Assembly: GCA_030144725.1 (NCBI GenBank)
Contig: JASKMD010000031.1
Location: 4,313,852 to 4,377,851, forward strand
Direction of reading: 5' to 3'
Source of the DNA: Haematococcus lacustris
Lineage: Eukaryota > Chlorophyta > Chlorophyceae > Chlamydomonadales > Haematococcaceae
Length of the DNA stretch: 64,000 nt
Shown here piece after piece: positions 12,101 to 22,600 of this stretch. Both the position numbers and the translations under genes were made by a program. The notes under the pieces are model-generated. The model did no database searches and had not been told where the DNA came from. It saw only the letters and a program-made list of their open reading frames with translations. Each line of letters starts with the position of its first letter. Position 1 is the stretch's first letter.

Positions 12101-15100
12101 CAGTGTGCGCTGTGATGGTGAGCAGGTCCACGCTGTTGCCGGCTAGGCTGGTGCACAGCTGGCTGCGCTGCAGACAGGTGCGGCAGCTGGGCCGCCCCTC
12201 AAGCACCTGGTGGGGGATGCACAGGGGGGGGGGGGCAGGGGTGTGGCAAGGGGGAGGGGGGAGGGGGGAGGGGGGGGTGGGGGAGGGGGAGGGGGAGGGG
12301 GGTGGGGGAGGGGGGAGGGGGTGGGGGATGGAGGGGGANNNNNNNNNNNNNNNNNNNNNNNNNNNNNNNNNNNNNNNNNNNNNNNNNNNNNNNNNNNNNN
12401 NNNNNNNNNNNNNNNNNNNNNNNNNNNNNNNNNNNNNNNNNNNNNNNNNNNNNNNNNNNNNNNNNNNNNNNNNNNNNNNNNNNNNNNNNNNNNNNNNNNN
12501 NNNNNNNNNNNNNNNNNNNNNNNNNNNNNNNNNNNNNNNNNNNNNNNNNNNNNNNNNNNNNNNNNNNNNNNNNNNNNNNNNNNNNNNNNNNNNNNNNNNN
12601 NNNNNNNNNNNNNNNNNNNNNNNNNNNNNNNNNNNNNNNNNNNNNNNNNNNNNNNNNNNNNNNNNNNNNNNNNNNNNNNNNNNNNNNNNNNNNNNNNNNN
12701 NNNNNNNNNNNNNNNNNNNNNNNNNNNNNNNNNNNNNNNNNNNNNNNNNNNNNNNNNNNNNNNNNNNNNNNNNNNNNNNNNNNNNNNNNNNNNNNNNNNN
12801 NNNNNNNNNNNNNNNNNNNNNNNNNNNNNNNNNNNNNNCGCAGAACAGCGCTGACCTCCCGCTCCTCCATGAACTCCCGCAGCAGCGCCTTCAGCGCCAC
12901 GATGACCGGGTGCAGCTTGCGGTGCGGCTCCTGCCATACCCGGTTCAGGTCCACGCCCGCAAGGTTGCAGCGGTAGTTGCCCACGATGACGCCTGAGGGG
13001 AGCAGCAGCAGGGGGGAGAGAAGGGGGGGCTTGAAGGGGCCGCTGGGAAAGCCAGGGAGCTGTGGTTGGGTAGGGTTAGGGTTAGGGTCAAATCACGCCT
13101 GAGGGGAGCAGCAGCAGGGGGGGGGAGGGGGCGCTGGGAATGGGGCATTGGGGAGGTGGGTTGTGGGGGGAGGGAGGGGAGTAGAGGGGAAGCTATGGAG
13201 CGGACAGCTTGGGAGCCGGGACGCGGAGTAGAGGGCAGGGGGGGGAAGGGGAGCAGCAAAGGAGAAAGGGATGGGGTGGGATGGGGTGAGGTGGGGTGGG
13301 GTGGGGTGGGGTGGGGTGGGGTGGGTGGGGTGGGGTGGGTGGGTGGGGTGGGGTGGGGTGGTGGGTGGGTGGGGTGGGGTGGGGTGGGGTGGGTGGTGGG
13401 GTGGGGTGGGGTGGGGTGGGGTGGGGTGGGTGGGGTGGGGTGGGGTGGGGTGGGGTGGGGGTGGGGTGGGTGGGGTGGGGTGGGGTGGGGTGGGGTGGGG
13501 TGGGGTGGGCAGTGGACCTTACCATCAGGGTTGACCATGGGAATGATTTTAAAGACAAACTGTGAGCGCAGCTGCTGGGCAGTGGCTGACGGCCCTGTGA
13601 GGAAGTCCAGCAGCCCCTTCATCATCCAGCTGCTGTTGCTCTCCCCTGGATGCACCCGGGCTGCGCAGCATGGTACCAGCGAGTCACACCCAGTCACACC
13701 CCGTCACACACTGTATCACAACTCCAACACAATGCCATGCTGTTGGCAGCATGTGGTTTTCAGCAACGCCTTGTTGGCCTTGTTGGCTGTACACGGTGGT
13801 GGTGACGGCAGCAGCTGACTTTGCACCCCCCTGGCGGCCCTGGCGTTCCCCTGCTTCCCCTGCTGCTGCCTTTGGCCCCCCTGCTGCTTCTGCACCTGCC
13901 CCCCTGCCGCTGCTGCCCCTGCCCCCCTGCCGCTGCTGCCCCTGCCCCCCTGCTGCTGCTGCTCCTGCCCCCCTGCTGCTGCTGCTCCTGCCCCCCTGCC
14001 GCTGCTGCTCCTGCCCCCCTGCTGCTGCTGCTCCTGCCCCCCTCACCTGAAATGAGCACGCCTCTGCGGCGGCGCATCACCTCAGGTCGGTCTGTGTGCG
14101 CTGTGATGGTGAGCAGGTCCACGCTGTTGCCGGCTAGGCTGGTGCACAGCTGGCTGCGCTGCAGACAGGTGCGGCAGCTGGGCCGCCCCTCAAGCACCTG
14201 GTGGGGGATGCACAAGGGGGGGGGAGGGCAGGGGTGTGGCAAGGGGAGGGGGAGGGGGGAGGGGGAGGGGAGGGGGAGGGGGGAGGGGGAGGGGGAGGGG
14301 GAGGGGGAGGGGAGGGGGAGGGGAGGGGGAGGGGGAGGGGAAGGGGAGGGGGGGAGGGGGAGGGGAGGGGGAGGGAGGGGGGAGGGGGGGGAGGGGAGGG
14401 GGGAGGGGGAGGGGAGGGGGAGGGGGAGGGGGAGGGGGAGGGGGAGGGGGAGGGGAGGGGGAGGGGGAGGGGGAGGGGGAGGGGGAGGGGGAGGGGGAGG
14501 GGGAGGGGGAGGGGAGGGGAGGGGGAGGGGGAGGGGGAGGGGGAGGGGGAGGGGAGGGGGGGGAGGGGGAGGGGAGGGGGGAGGGGGAGGGGGAGGGGGG
14601 AGGGGAGGGGGAGGGGGAGGGGAGGGGGAGGGGGAGGGGGAGGTGGAGGGGAGGGAGGTGGAGGTGGAGGTGGAGGTGGAGGTGGAGGTGGAGGTGGAGG
14701 TGGAGGTGGAGGTGGAGGTGGAGGGGTGGAGGTGGAGGTGGAGGTGGAGGGGAGGTGGAGGGGTGGGGGGAGGGGGAGGGGGAGGGGGAGGGGGAGGGGG
14801 AGGGGAGGGGGAGGGGGAGGGGGAGGGGGAGGGGGAGGGGGAGGGGGAGGGGAGGGGAGGGGGAGGGGGAGGGGGAGGGGGAGGGGAGGGGAGGGGGAGG
14901 GGGAGGGGAGGGGGGGAGGGGGAGGGGGAGGGGAGGGGAGGGGGAGGGGGAGGGGGAGGGGGAGGGGGAGGGGGAGGGGGAGGGGGAGGGGAGGGGGAGG
15001 GGGAGGGGGGGGGGGAGGGGAGGGGGAGGGGGAGGGGGAGGGGAGGGGGAGGGGGAGGGGGAGGGGGAGGGGAGGGGGAGGGGGAGGGGGAGGGGGAGGG

Positions 15101-17422
15101 GGAGGGGGAGGGCTAACCTTGAGGTGGCGCTGCAGGTCTGTGTATGTGAGGGGGTAGCAGTGGGCGCAGTGCAATGTGTCGTAGTCTGCCTCCGCTGTGA
15201 TGGTGAAGGACAGCGTGGAGTAGCTGCGCAGGGCAGGGGCCAAGCAGCGGGCGGGGAGCAGGCTGGGAAGAGGTGGGGGAAAAGCTTGGGGTTCGGCAGG
15301 TGGGGTGGGCGCATGCAGGGCGCAATGGGAGGGGGGATGGCTGGCTGGCACGCCCCTCAATGTCGTGTGGCATAGCCCACCACACCCACCATCGCCCACC
15401 ATAGCACACCCACCATGGTGGCCCACCACACCCAGGGGCCAGGGCAAGGTACCTAACCCTGAAAGGTGATTGGCGCCCCTCTACCCTCTCCACCCCCCCG
15501 CCCCCTCACCCCCTCCTCAGTTGCACTCACTATTTGGACTTGCTGCGCTTGATGCGGTTGCGGTAGTAGGCGATGTGGTGTCCTGCCCGGTGCCACCCCC
15601 TGCCGCTGTCCCGCTGCGCTGCTGCCGAGTGCACCAGCGGCTGCATGCCCTCCTGGTACAGGCTGTCGTCCTTGACCTGCGCCAGGCAGGGGGGTGCCGG
15701 GCAGGGCAAGAGGTGGGGCAGGGCAGGGCAGGGCAGGGTGGTGAACGGCAGTAGGAGTGAAGGGAGGGCAGTGCGGGCGGAAGGGGCCAGCACCAGGGGG
15801 TGCCTCTGTTCCTGCTACAATGCAGTGGAGCACCCACCCCTGACCCCCGACCCAAGAGGGGTGCCAGGAGGGGGGCAGCAGCAGGGACGGTGTGAGGGAC
15901 CTCACCAGGTTTATGAGGTTGAGCTTGTAGTGTGCGCCTGCTCGGGTGTTGGACAGGGCGAAGAAGAACCTGGAGGCGAGCAACAGCAGGGCACAGGGAT
16001 GTGGAGGGCAGGCCGGGCGAGGCAGGGCAGGCAGGCAGGCAGGCAGGCTGTCCTGTCCCCCCTGGCTGCCCCACCATTGTGTGTGGCCGCGCGTGTTGAC
16101 GTCAGGCCGCAGCACCAGGTCGTACTCATCAGGGTGCACCTGAGGCCAGGGGGCAGCCGCAGCAGGGGGGCAGCAGCAGGTGGCAGCAGCAGGCAGCAGC
16201 AGTCACCGCCTCACTCTGATGTCTGCCCGGCCGCCTCAGGTCAGTCAGGGGCAGCGCTGCTGGGCCAGCAGCCAGCCGGGCCAGAGCCCCACAGCGGCTC
16301 CCTGCCCCGCCCCTTCACCACCACAGCTGCGTGTCAAGGTGCTCACAAGTGCCCAGCACTGCACCACTGTGCCCTGCTGCCCTGCTGCTACAGCTCCCTG
16401 GCAGCCTTGCCTTGTACCCACCGCCCTGGCTGCCTGCTGCCAGCACCCCCCCTCACCACCCAGCTGTCTGGCTACCCCCACCCTGACCCCCTCACCCTTT
16501 CCCCCTCCCTAGCCCCTTGTGACCGGCCCCTGACACGAACCAATCTGGATGGCCACCTACTTGGCCCCTCTGCTGTGGCCTGGCCGCCCCCCCGCTCCCC
16601 TTGGTGGTGCCGGGGGGACAGTGCCAGTGAGGGCCACTGTTGGGCGCCTGCTGTGCCCGGCCCCCCCTGGCCTCACACCTGGGATGAGGGTGCAGTGCCT
16701 GGCCCCTGAACCCTGAGCCTCTAGTCCAGCCTACCAGACCCTGCTCCCCTGCTGTGGCCTAGCCGCCCCCCCGCCCCCACCTGTATGGCCCGCCTCAGGT
16801 TGCCGCTCTCGAACCTGCTCTCAAAGACCAGGGTGGTGTCCTCTGGTCCACTGGGCACGTACCAGGCAGGCAGCCCCTCGTCGTAATCAAAGCAGGAGGG
16901 GGGCGAGGGGGGGGGCCAGCTGCCCCCCTGAGCCCCCCATGCGCTGCCCCAGCCCATCCTCTGCGCCATGCCCCCCCTCAGCTCCAACTGCTGCCCCAGG
17001 CTGGGGGCCAGGGGGCGTCAGGAAGGCGCTGGGGGGGCTGGTGTGGGGCAGGCGGGGAGGGAGGGTGTGGGGGGGCGGGGGGGCGGCTGTGTGTAGGCCC
17101 AGGCTGCAGGGCTGGGAGAGGGTGGAGGGTGGGGGGTGGGGGGGCACGGCAGAGTCGCTGAGAGAGCTGAAGCAGCTGAGGGTGCGCAGCTGGGCAGGGC
17201 CAGGGGGGTGGGCGCCGGCCTGGGGTGCGCTGGTGCGCTCCCCCCCGTCTGCCCCCTCCCCTCCCCCCTCCCCCTCCCCCTCCCTGAGCCCGCTGAGGCT
17301 GCTGGAGGCTGAGGAGGTGGAGGCATTGAACTGCCTTGCCAGCAGCAGATCACGGGCCCCCAGGGCGTGTGAGTCAAACAGCTGGGTTGAGCAAGCGGGC
17401 AGCCTGGCCTCCTCCCCCCTCA

Positions 17423-17460
<38 letters not shown>

Positions 17461-18961
17461 CCTTGCTGGGGTAATGGTGGCTGAACTGTGTGGCTGGCGG
17501 TCAGCAAGGGAGTCGATAGTGCGTGAGTCATAGCTGCAGGGCTGCTGCAGCCGCTGTCGCTGCCAAGACTGCCTCTGAGGCTCAGCTGATTCATCAGGGC
17601 GGGGAGGGGGAGGGGAGGGGGGGAGGGCCCGCGCTGTGAGCAAGAGGGGGGTCCCTCCTGACCCAGCCCCCCCTGCTGCTGCTGCTGCTGCTGCTCCGGC
17701 TGGCTGCCTTGCTGGCCGGGGGGGAGGGCGCCCTGCCGCCCCCAGGCTGACAGCCCCAGCTCTGGGGGGGAGGAAGGCGCCCCCCCAGGCAGCGTGGGTC
17801 CAGAGGCGCCGGGGGTGCTGGGTGGCTCCAGGCAGTCGTACACCAGCCGGTTCATCACCAGGTGCGGTTGAAGCGGCCGCTGCATGTCCTGGCTGGCCAG
17901 CTGCTGGGCAGCTGCTGGGTCAGGAGGGACCAGGGGCTCGGGCCAGGGCGGCGGCACACAGGCGTCGGGAGGCAGGCGCGGCGGCCTGCCGGAGCGGGCA
18001 GCAGCAGGGCGGGTGCACTGGGTTGGTCCCCGGTGCAGGGGCAGGACCAGGGTTCAAATCCCGGCTAACACCTGACTGACCGATGGTGGGTTTGACTGAG
18101 ATGTTACGCAGGCCAGCTTGCGCAGTGAGATAGGGTACTCACTCTGCCCCACCACTCTGTCCTTGCCAGCCTGGTCAGGCCCTTTCAAACAGCTTTACCT
18201 CTGCGACTGCTGCTCTACCCCTGGCCCCCCTGGCCCTCACCTACTCACAGGCTCCGCTCTGCATCACCTTCCCACCCAGCTGCCTCCCGCCCCGCTGCCT
18301 CCCGCCTGCCCCCCCTCTGCCTCCCGCTCTGCTGCCTCCTGCCTGCCGCCTGCCCCCCCTCTGCCTCCTGCCCGCCGCCTCCCGCCTCTTGTCCCGCACC
18401 TCAAGCGCAGCCCCATGCCGGTCTTGGGCGGGATGTTGGGCACCGGGTCCCCGGGCGGGGGCACCCCCAGGCAGCCGTGCTGGTGGTCTGGCCCAAAGTC
18501 ATACACCCCTGGGACCCTGAGGCCCCCAGCGCTTGCGGTACACCCGGCTGGCTGCAGCCAGGCAGGAGGGGGCGGGGCAGGACAGGGGGGTGAGCAGCAG
18601 GAGTTAGGGTTAGCAGCTGGAGGGCTGGAGCAGGGGCTCAGTTGTTGCTGCTGCTGCTGCTGCTGCTCCTGTTGCACCTGCCGTGCTGCTGCTGTTCCTG
18701 CTGCTCCTTTTCCTCCTCCTGCCGACTGCTGGCTTAGGACCCGCATAAGTCCTGATACCTGATTCTTTGCCAGGCCTCTAGTGCCCTTTGCACAAAATCC
18801 TCACCCTTCCTCACACTCTCCTTCATGGCGTGCCCCTCCCCCTCCTCTGGCCCCAGCTGCGGGCTGGAAGCTGGCGGCAGGTGGTAGGAGGGGGGCAGGC
18901 ATGCTGTTGCTGGCGGGGCGGGGGCTGGAGCACTGGGGGAAGGGGGGGCGGCCTGCTTCAC
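5369..18961 (-). CDS. Cytosolic carboxypeptidase, M14 CCP/Nna1 type (tubulin deglutamylase family)
   Basis: CCPs remove glutamates from tubulin and other tails, acting on axonemal and cytoplasmic microtubules. Minus-strand exons read in order: RALEAWQRI (about 18800), [11 protein letters not shown] (about 18500), a Gln/Pro/Ser-rich exon (17957 to about 17130), [15 protein letters not shown] (16830), EYDLVL...HTQW (16130-16083) spliced to FFFALSNTR (15968), GMQPLV (15650), YSTLSFTIT (15226-15119), then the zinc site. Catalytic features are HPGES (zinc His and Glu), [19 protein letters not shown] (third zinc ligand, about 11050), [15 protein letters not shown] (9520-9462) and TLEATF with the catalytic Glu (about 9010). 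A tail continues in phase through [11 protein letters not shown] (8516) and DADGHLLEV (8125) to a Ser-rich end at stop TAA 5369-5371. The three zinc-site exons occur twice (12839-14192 and 11004-12202) around a gap, probably an assembly error. The ATG at 18961 is the likeliest start but uncertain. Confidence 0.85.
6641..6825. repeat. (CTCTCC)n array in an intron of the carboxypeptidase gene
   Basis: About 30 near-perfect copies of the hexamer. On the coding (minus) strand it reads as a pure purine GGAGAG run that begins directly after a GTGAGG donor at the end of the exon at about 7030-6824. Long frames through it are only dipeptide repeats (Arg-Glu, Gly-Glu or Pro-Leu). Confidence 0.9.
7207..7490. 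repeat. CCTGCC / CCTGCCATTG minisatellite
   Basis: Units of CCTGCC or CCTGCCTGCC joined by ATTG are repeated about 15 times. The array then turns into pure CCTG tetramers from about 7410 to 7490. It lies between tail exons of the minus-strand carboxypeptidase gene and is treated as intronic. Mixed 10- and 14-base spacing points to growth by slippage and unequal exchange. Confidence 0.85.
8592..8734. repeat. Decaying 13-bp tandem repeat (agtgtgaccagtc)
   Basis: About eleven units of a 13-base repeat. They are identical on the left and drift towards variants such as gtgatctgtca on the right. The array lies in an intron of the carboxypeptidase gene. Confidence 0.8.
9128..9247 (-). mobile_element. 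tRNA-derived SINE relic with GAAA tail
   Basis: On the minus strand a tRNA-like head near 9245 contains TGGCTCAGTCGCTTAAGG, a good A-box. GAGGTCGCGAG follows where the T arm begins. The B-box is broken (CAAATAAAGAAATCC). The element ends in a run of GAAA/CTTT tetramers (9128-9158). The order of head, body and simple tail fits a tRNA-derived SINE inserted in an intron of the carboxypeptidase gene. Confidence 0.5.
10847..10910. repeat. (GGATAA)n hexamer array
   Basis: About ten copies of GGATAA with one GGATAC variant, intronic to the minus-strand carboxypeptidase gene, just downstream (in gene sense) of the exon with the third zinc histidine. Confidence 0.85.
11004..12338 (-). repeat. Copy B of the duplicated zinc-site exons (right end of left contig)
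   Basis: This copy holds the exons beginning VLEGRPSC (12202-12056), HPGESNSSW (11714-11577) and [16 protein letters not shown] (11205-11004). The intron between the last two is filled with GGGGT (11262-11563). It runs into a G-rich polypurine tract that stops at the N gap. Copy A lies at 12839-14224. Exons match almost exactly, while the introns differ in array length. Confidence 0.85.
11262..11563. repeat. (GGGGT)n pentamer array, copy B
   Basis: Roughly 60 copies of the pentamer, almost pure. It fills the intron between the HPGES exon and the GVDLNRVW exon and starts about 15 bases after the GTAAGG donor (minus strand). Confidence 0.9.
12339..12838. other. Assembly gap of exactly 500 N
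   Basis: A run of exactly 500 N, the usual placeholder for a gap of unknown size. Its left side ends inside a GGGGAG tract and its right side starts inside a carboxypeptidase exon. Confidence 0.98.
12839..14224 (-). repeat. Copy A of the duplicated zinc-site exons (left end of right contig)
   Basis: The same three exons as at 11004-12202 are present: VLEGRPSC (about 14192-14048), HPGESNSSW (about 13657-13523) and [16 protein letters not shown] (about 12990-12839). The last is cut by the gap just before the CDLHGHS zinc histidine would appear. Its GGGGT intron (13268-13510) is shorter and more irregular than in copy B. Confidence 0.85.
14217..15111. repeat. (GGGGAG)n polypurine array filling an intron
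   Basis: Nearly 900 bases of GGGGAG/GGGGGA units with a GGTGGA sub-block at about 14640-14765. On the gene strand it is CTCCCC. It fills the intron from directly after the donor at 15119 (CTCAAG|GTTAGC) to just before the VLEGRPSC exon. Long frames through it are Gly/Glu/Arg or Pro/Ser artefacts. A partial copy occurs at 12225-12338. Confidence 0.9.
17421..17460 (-). repeat. Poly-Gln codon run in the carboxypeptidase insert
   Basis: On the plus strand this is (CTG)n. It encodes about 13 Gln in the coding strand of the long 17957 to about 17130 exon. A second Gln run lies near 17675-17700. Both sit in a low-complexity insert between the N-terminal exon and the [10 protein letters not shown] segment. 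Confidence 0.75.
18030..18085 (+). mobile_element. tRNA-like (SINE) fragment with B-box
   Basis: GGGTTCAAATCCCGGC at about 18051-18066 is a near-consensus RNA polymerase III B-box inside a T-stem. No full cloverleaf or clear A-box precedes it, so it looks like a SINE relic, not a tRNA gene. It lies in an intron near the 5' end of the carboxypeptidase gene. Confidence 0.4.
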
Positions 18962-19689
18962 ACCGAGTTCAAGGCAGTCGAGGCTGGCAGGCCCACCACT
19001 TGGGCCAGCAGACTGGCTGTGCAGCTGAATGCATGCGTTTTGTTATGAGCAGGTTCGTAAAACTGACTGGAGCAGGCTGCGAGACTGAGCAGCTGTATGG
19101 CCACTGTGGGGCTCTCACCGCAGCGGCAGTGAGCCGTAAGACATCACCCCTGTTGGTGGTGGGGGCAGTGGCAGGGCTGCTTGCAGGGCTAGCAGAAGAG
19201 TTGGGTCACCCATTGGCGTACCGCGGCTGACTGCACATTGCAAGTTGTTACAGTAGCATGTTTAAGCAAGTAATGCCAGATGCATCATTCCGAAATCTCG
19301 TTCAATTAGAAGGCGTGCATGCGAACCTTACGAGCGCCTCACGCTAGCTAGTTGACCCCTCCCGCTCGGATGTGTTGTCGAAAGCGCTGGGCACCGGACT
19401 CTGAGCATGTTGAAAGCATGTTGAAAACTCAGTCTCTGACATTGCACTAGCTGTCACTGCTGCGGGGCAGCAGGTATGGCGCAAGCAACACTGCGATTCT
19501 CGCTAAGACTTCAAAAGTCATCCTCTTTAATGCAGTACTAGCCGTCGTGCGTGACGCCGTGGTGCGGTGCACCAAATGCAGCATCGACAGTTATCGTGAC
19601 GGCCAAGATGTTCCAGCCGCAATGTGTGCAAGAGCAGCTGGGATGAAGCACCAAAAGATAAAATGTAGACAGTCGAGCATTATCATGGA
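18962..19689. promoter_or_regulatory. Divergent intergenic region CCP / TilS-like
   Basis: The region separates the probable 5' end of the minus-strand carboxypeptidase gene from the plus-strand TilS-like gene. Composition falls to moderate GC from about 19230 to 19690, unlike the flanking exons and satellites, which fits promoters and 5' UTRs. An open frame ending at 19230 has no recognisable motif and is not called. Confidence 0.35.
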
Positions 19690-22600
19690 GTGCACCTAGC
19701 AGCTATAAATCTGCACCTTCGCTTCCGCCCATGCCTACTGGGCTCCACCCTGGCTGGCTCAGTGCTGGGACGCCTTTCAGCTGACCCCCCGATGCATAAC
19801 GCCTCCTACTGCCCAGCCAATCGGACACCATCCCTGGGCGCCCAGCTGCTGCATTGCTGGCCTCACCTGAGACATGGCACACCCTGCCCTGCGCCCTCCA
19901 GCTCAGCTCCCTCCCTCGCCATGCTCCGCCCAGACTTGCCATGCAAGCTGGGCACAGGGCTTGCGCACCACGGACTCAGCACAGTGGGAGGCCACAGCAG
20001 GGACGTGAGGCGTGCAGCCAGCTGTGTGGCGTGGCGTCAGGGGTCACTGCTGACCCGCAGCCTGGGAGGCAGCCCACCTCTTCAACAGCCGGCCCACACC
20101 TGGCCACCCCTGCAGCTTCACCCCCCACCAGCCCTGCCTTGGCCCTCCCCCTTCCTCCACTCAGCAGGGCGGGCAGGGCTGGACTCCCAGCAACCAGCCA
20201 CCCCTGCCCATAGCCCAGCCCAGCCCGCCGCCTCCCCCTCGCTGCCCCCTGCAGTGCCCCCTCCCCAGCTCCCAGCCTCCAGCCATGGTCGCAACACTCC
20301 TGCACACCCTACCCAGCCGCCCAGCCCCTACCCACCCCCACCCACCCACCTGGCACCCCTGCCCGCCCTCCCCCTACCCCAGCTGTGCTACTGGGGTCGC
20401 CCCCCCGCCGCCCTGCCAAGCTCCCCCGCCAGCTGGGCCGCCTGCAGCAGCAGGTTCTGCATGACATCCGCAGCCGCCGTCTGCTGCCCCACAACCAGCG
20501 CGTGCTGGTGGCAGTGTCCGGCAGCCAGGTGCGCGGCAGCAGGCAGCAGGCGGCACAGCAGCACCAGCAGCAGCAGGCAAGGGCCAGGCGGTAGGGGAGG
20601 CCGGGCAGCAGGCTGTCATCTGTATCAAGACCTGGCTGTAAGAGGGCCCCCACTCGCACCAGCATCACTCAGACCACCAAACTCAACTCAACAGACTGAT
20701 GTGGGGAGCAGGGCCATCCCTTCCCCTCCCCTTTCCCTCCCCTTCCCACACACCAGTAGCTGAGTCCGCAGAGTCCGCAGGAGACACATTAGCAGCGCAC
20801 AGAGCTACCTTGCTTGTTCTTAGCACCTGGGGCTACCCGCACCGCACCGCACCGCACCGCACCGCACCGCACCGCACCGCACCGCACCGCACCGTACTGT
20901 TGCGCCCTGCTGCCCTGCAGAGCTCAGTGGCCCTGGCCCATGTCCTGGCCAGCCTGTGTGGAGCCTTTGGCTGGCAGCTGCTGCTGGCGCACTGCCAGGC
21001 AGACACTGGCAATGAGGCGGCGGAGCAGGCAGCAGCCGTGACGGCACTGGCCCAGCAACTGAAGTTGCCGCTGCTGCTGCGCCAGCGCACTGCCTATCCA
21101 CCTTCCCAGAATACTCAGCACCAGCACCAGCACCAGCCACTACACCAGCACTGCAGCCTCCATTCATAGCCCCACACGGTGGACTGGTGCTGAGTCAGCG
21201 GCAGCCTGGCAGGCTGCGGCGCTGAGGGAGATGGCGGCTGAGGAGGGTGCACACTGTGTGGCCCTGGGCTTGACAGCCACTGACCTGGCGGCACAGCTGC
21301 TGGGGGATCTCTTCCAAATCCAGGAGGAGGGGCAGGGGCAGGGGCAGGGCAGGGGCGGGGCAGGGGCAGGGGCAGGGGCAGGGGAGGGGCCAACACACCT
21401 TAGGGATGAGCCCGGTTCTGATTAGGCCTGCACCCCTGGACTGGAGCCAGCGCTTGGAGTTGCCAGCCCCTCCCCCAGTTGCAAATGAAGCACAGGGCGG
21501 TGACCAGGGGCTGGGGCACGCACACGAGCAGCTCTGCTCAGCAAGATGTGCAGTGACTCAACCTGGCCAGGGACACGGTCACAGGCAGGGTTTGAGGCAG
21601 GGGCCGGGGGTGGAGTGTGACGAAGCCCTTCTGGGGTGTTGCCGCCTGGCTGCTGGACCCCCGCGGCCCTGCTGCAGCGACAGAGGCGGCAGCAGTTTCA
21701 GGTACTGCCCAAGTCAATGCCGAAGCGGCTTCTTCACTTGCGCGCGACGACGTCGGCGACGACCCGCGGCGAGGGAGCATGGATCACACTCGTAAAACTG
21801 TGGTCACACTCCCGGGCGCCGAGTGTCGCCTGGTGTTTCCGCTCCTAGGTCTCAGCGACTACCTCGTGTCTGACATGCTGGCCTCAATTACCGGGAATGA
21901 CTCTGAACCTCGCTCCAGAGCTTCGGGCAAGGGCTCGACCTCTGTGCGACCTATCACACCATCACGACGGGATGCGGAGGAGTTGAGCAGGTCGGTGAAC
22001 GGCGGCAACCCACACAGCGGCGCGCTCGATCCGCACCCGCTTTGTAGCGGGCCCCTACCCCGCCCGCCCTGCATGGTGCGATCGTGGGTGCTGCCTTACC
22101 TGCGCCATCACTTCCACCCCCGCATCGATGCGGTGCTAGCACGGACGAGCCTGCTTCTGGCCGCCGAGCAGCAAGTGCTGGCGCAGCAGTCAAGGCAACA
22201 GTCGAGTCAAGGGCAGGTTGAGTTAGACGAGCAACAGGAAGGGCCATTGCAAGGCCAAGCGCATGAGCAGCAGGTAGGGCGGGCAGGGGAGCAGCATATG
22301 GCGCTGCAAGGAGGGCTGTTGGCTGAGATGGGGCACGGGCGGGAGGAGGGGAGGCTGCACCATTTGCAGCAGGAGGGGCAGCAGGGGGTCCGACATCAGA
22401 GGCAGCAATTAGTGCAGAAGGGGGCTGCAGACCAGGGTCAGCAGCCAGAGCCGCCCCATCAGCCGTGGGCAGGGTGCAGCAACCCCCCGCATCTGCTTGG
22501 CCACGGACCAGGCCAGGCAGCAGGCCATGAGCCAGTGAGCCTCCACTCAGGGCAGGCCCCACCCGGCCCCTCACCTGGCCCCCCCTCCCCTCCTCTGACC

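Noticed and set aside
13821..15447. Very long open frames of Gly/Glu/Arg and Pro/Ser on both strands
   Set aside because: They are translations of the GGGGAG array, open in several frames at once, and lie in an intron bounded by carboxypeptidase splice sites.
18781..19230. Small plus-strand protein ending at 19230
   Set aside because: The frame overlaps the antisense of the carboxypeptidase first exon and has no recognisable motif or splice context. Only a weak hydrophobic stretch is seen.
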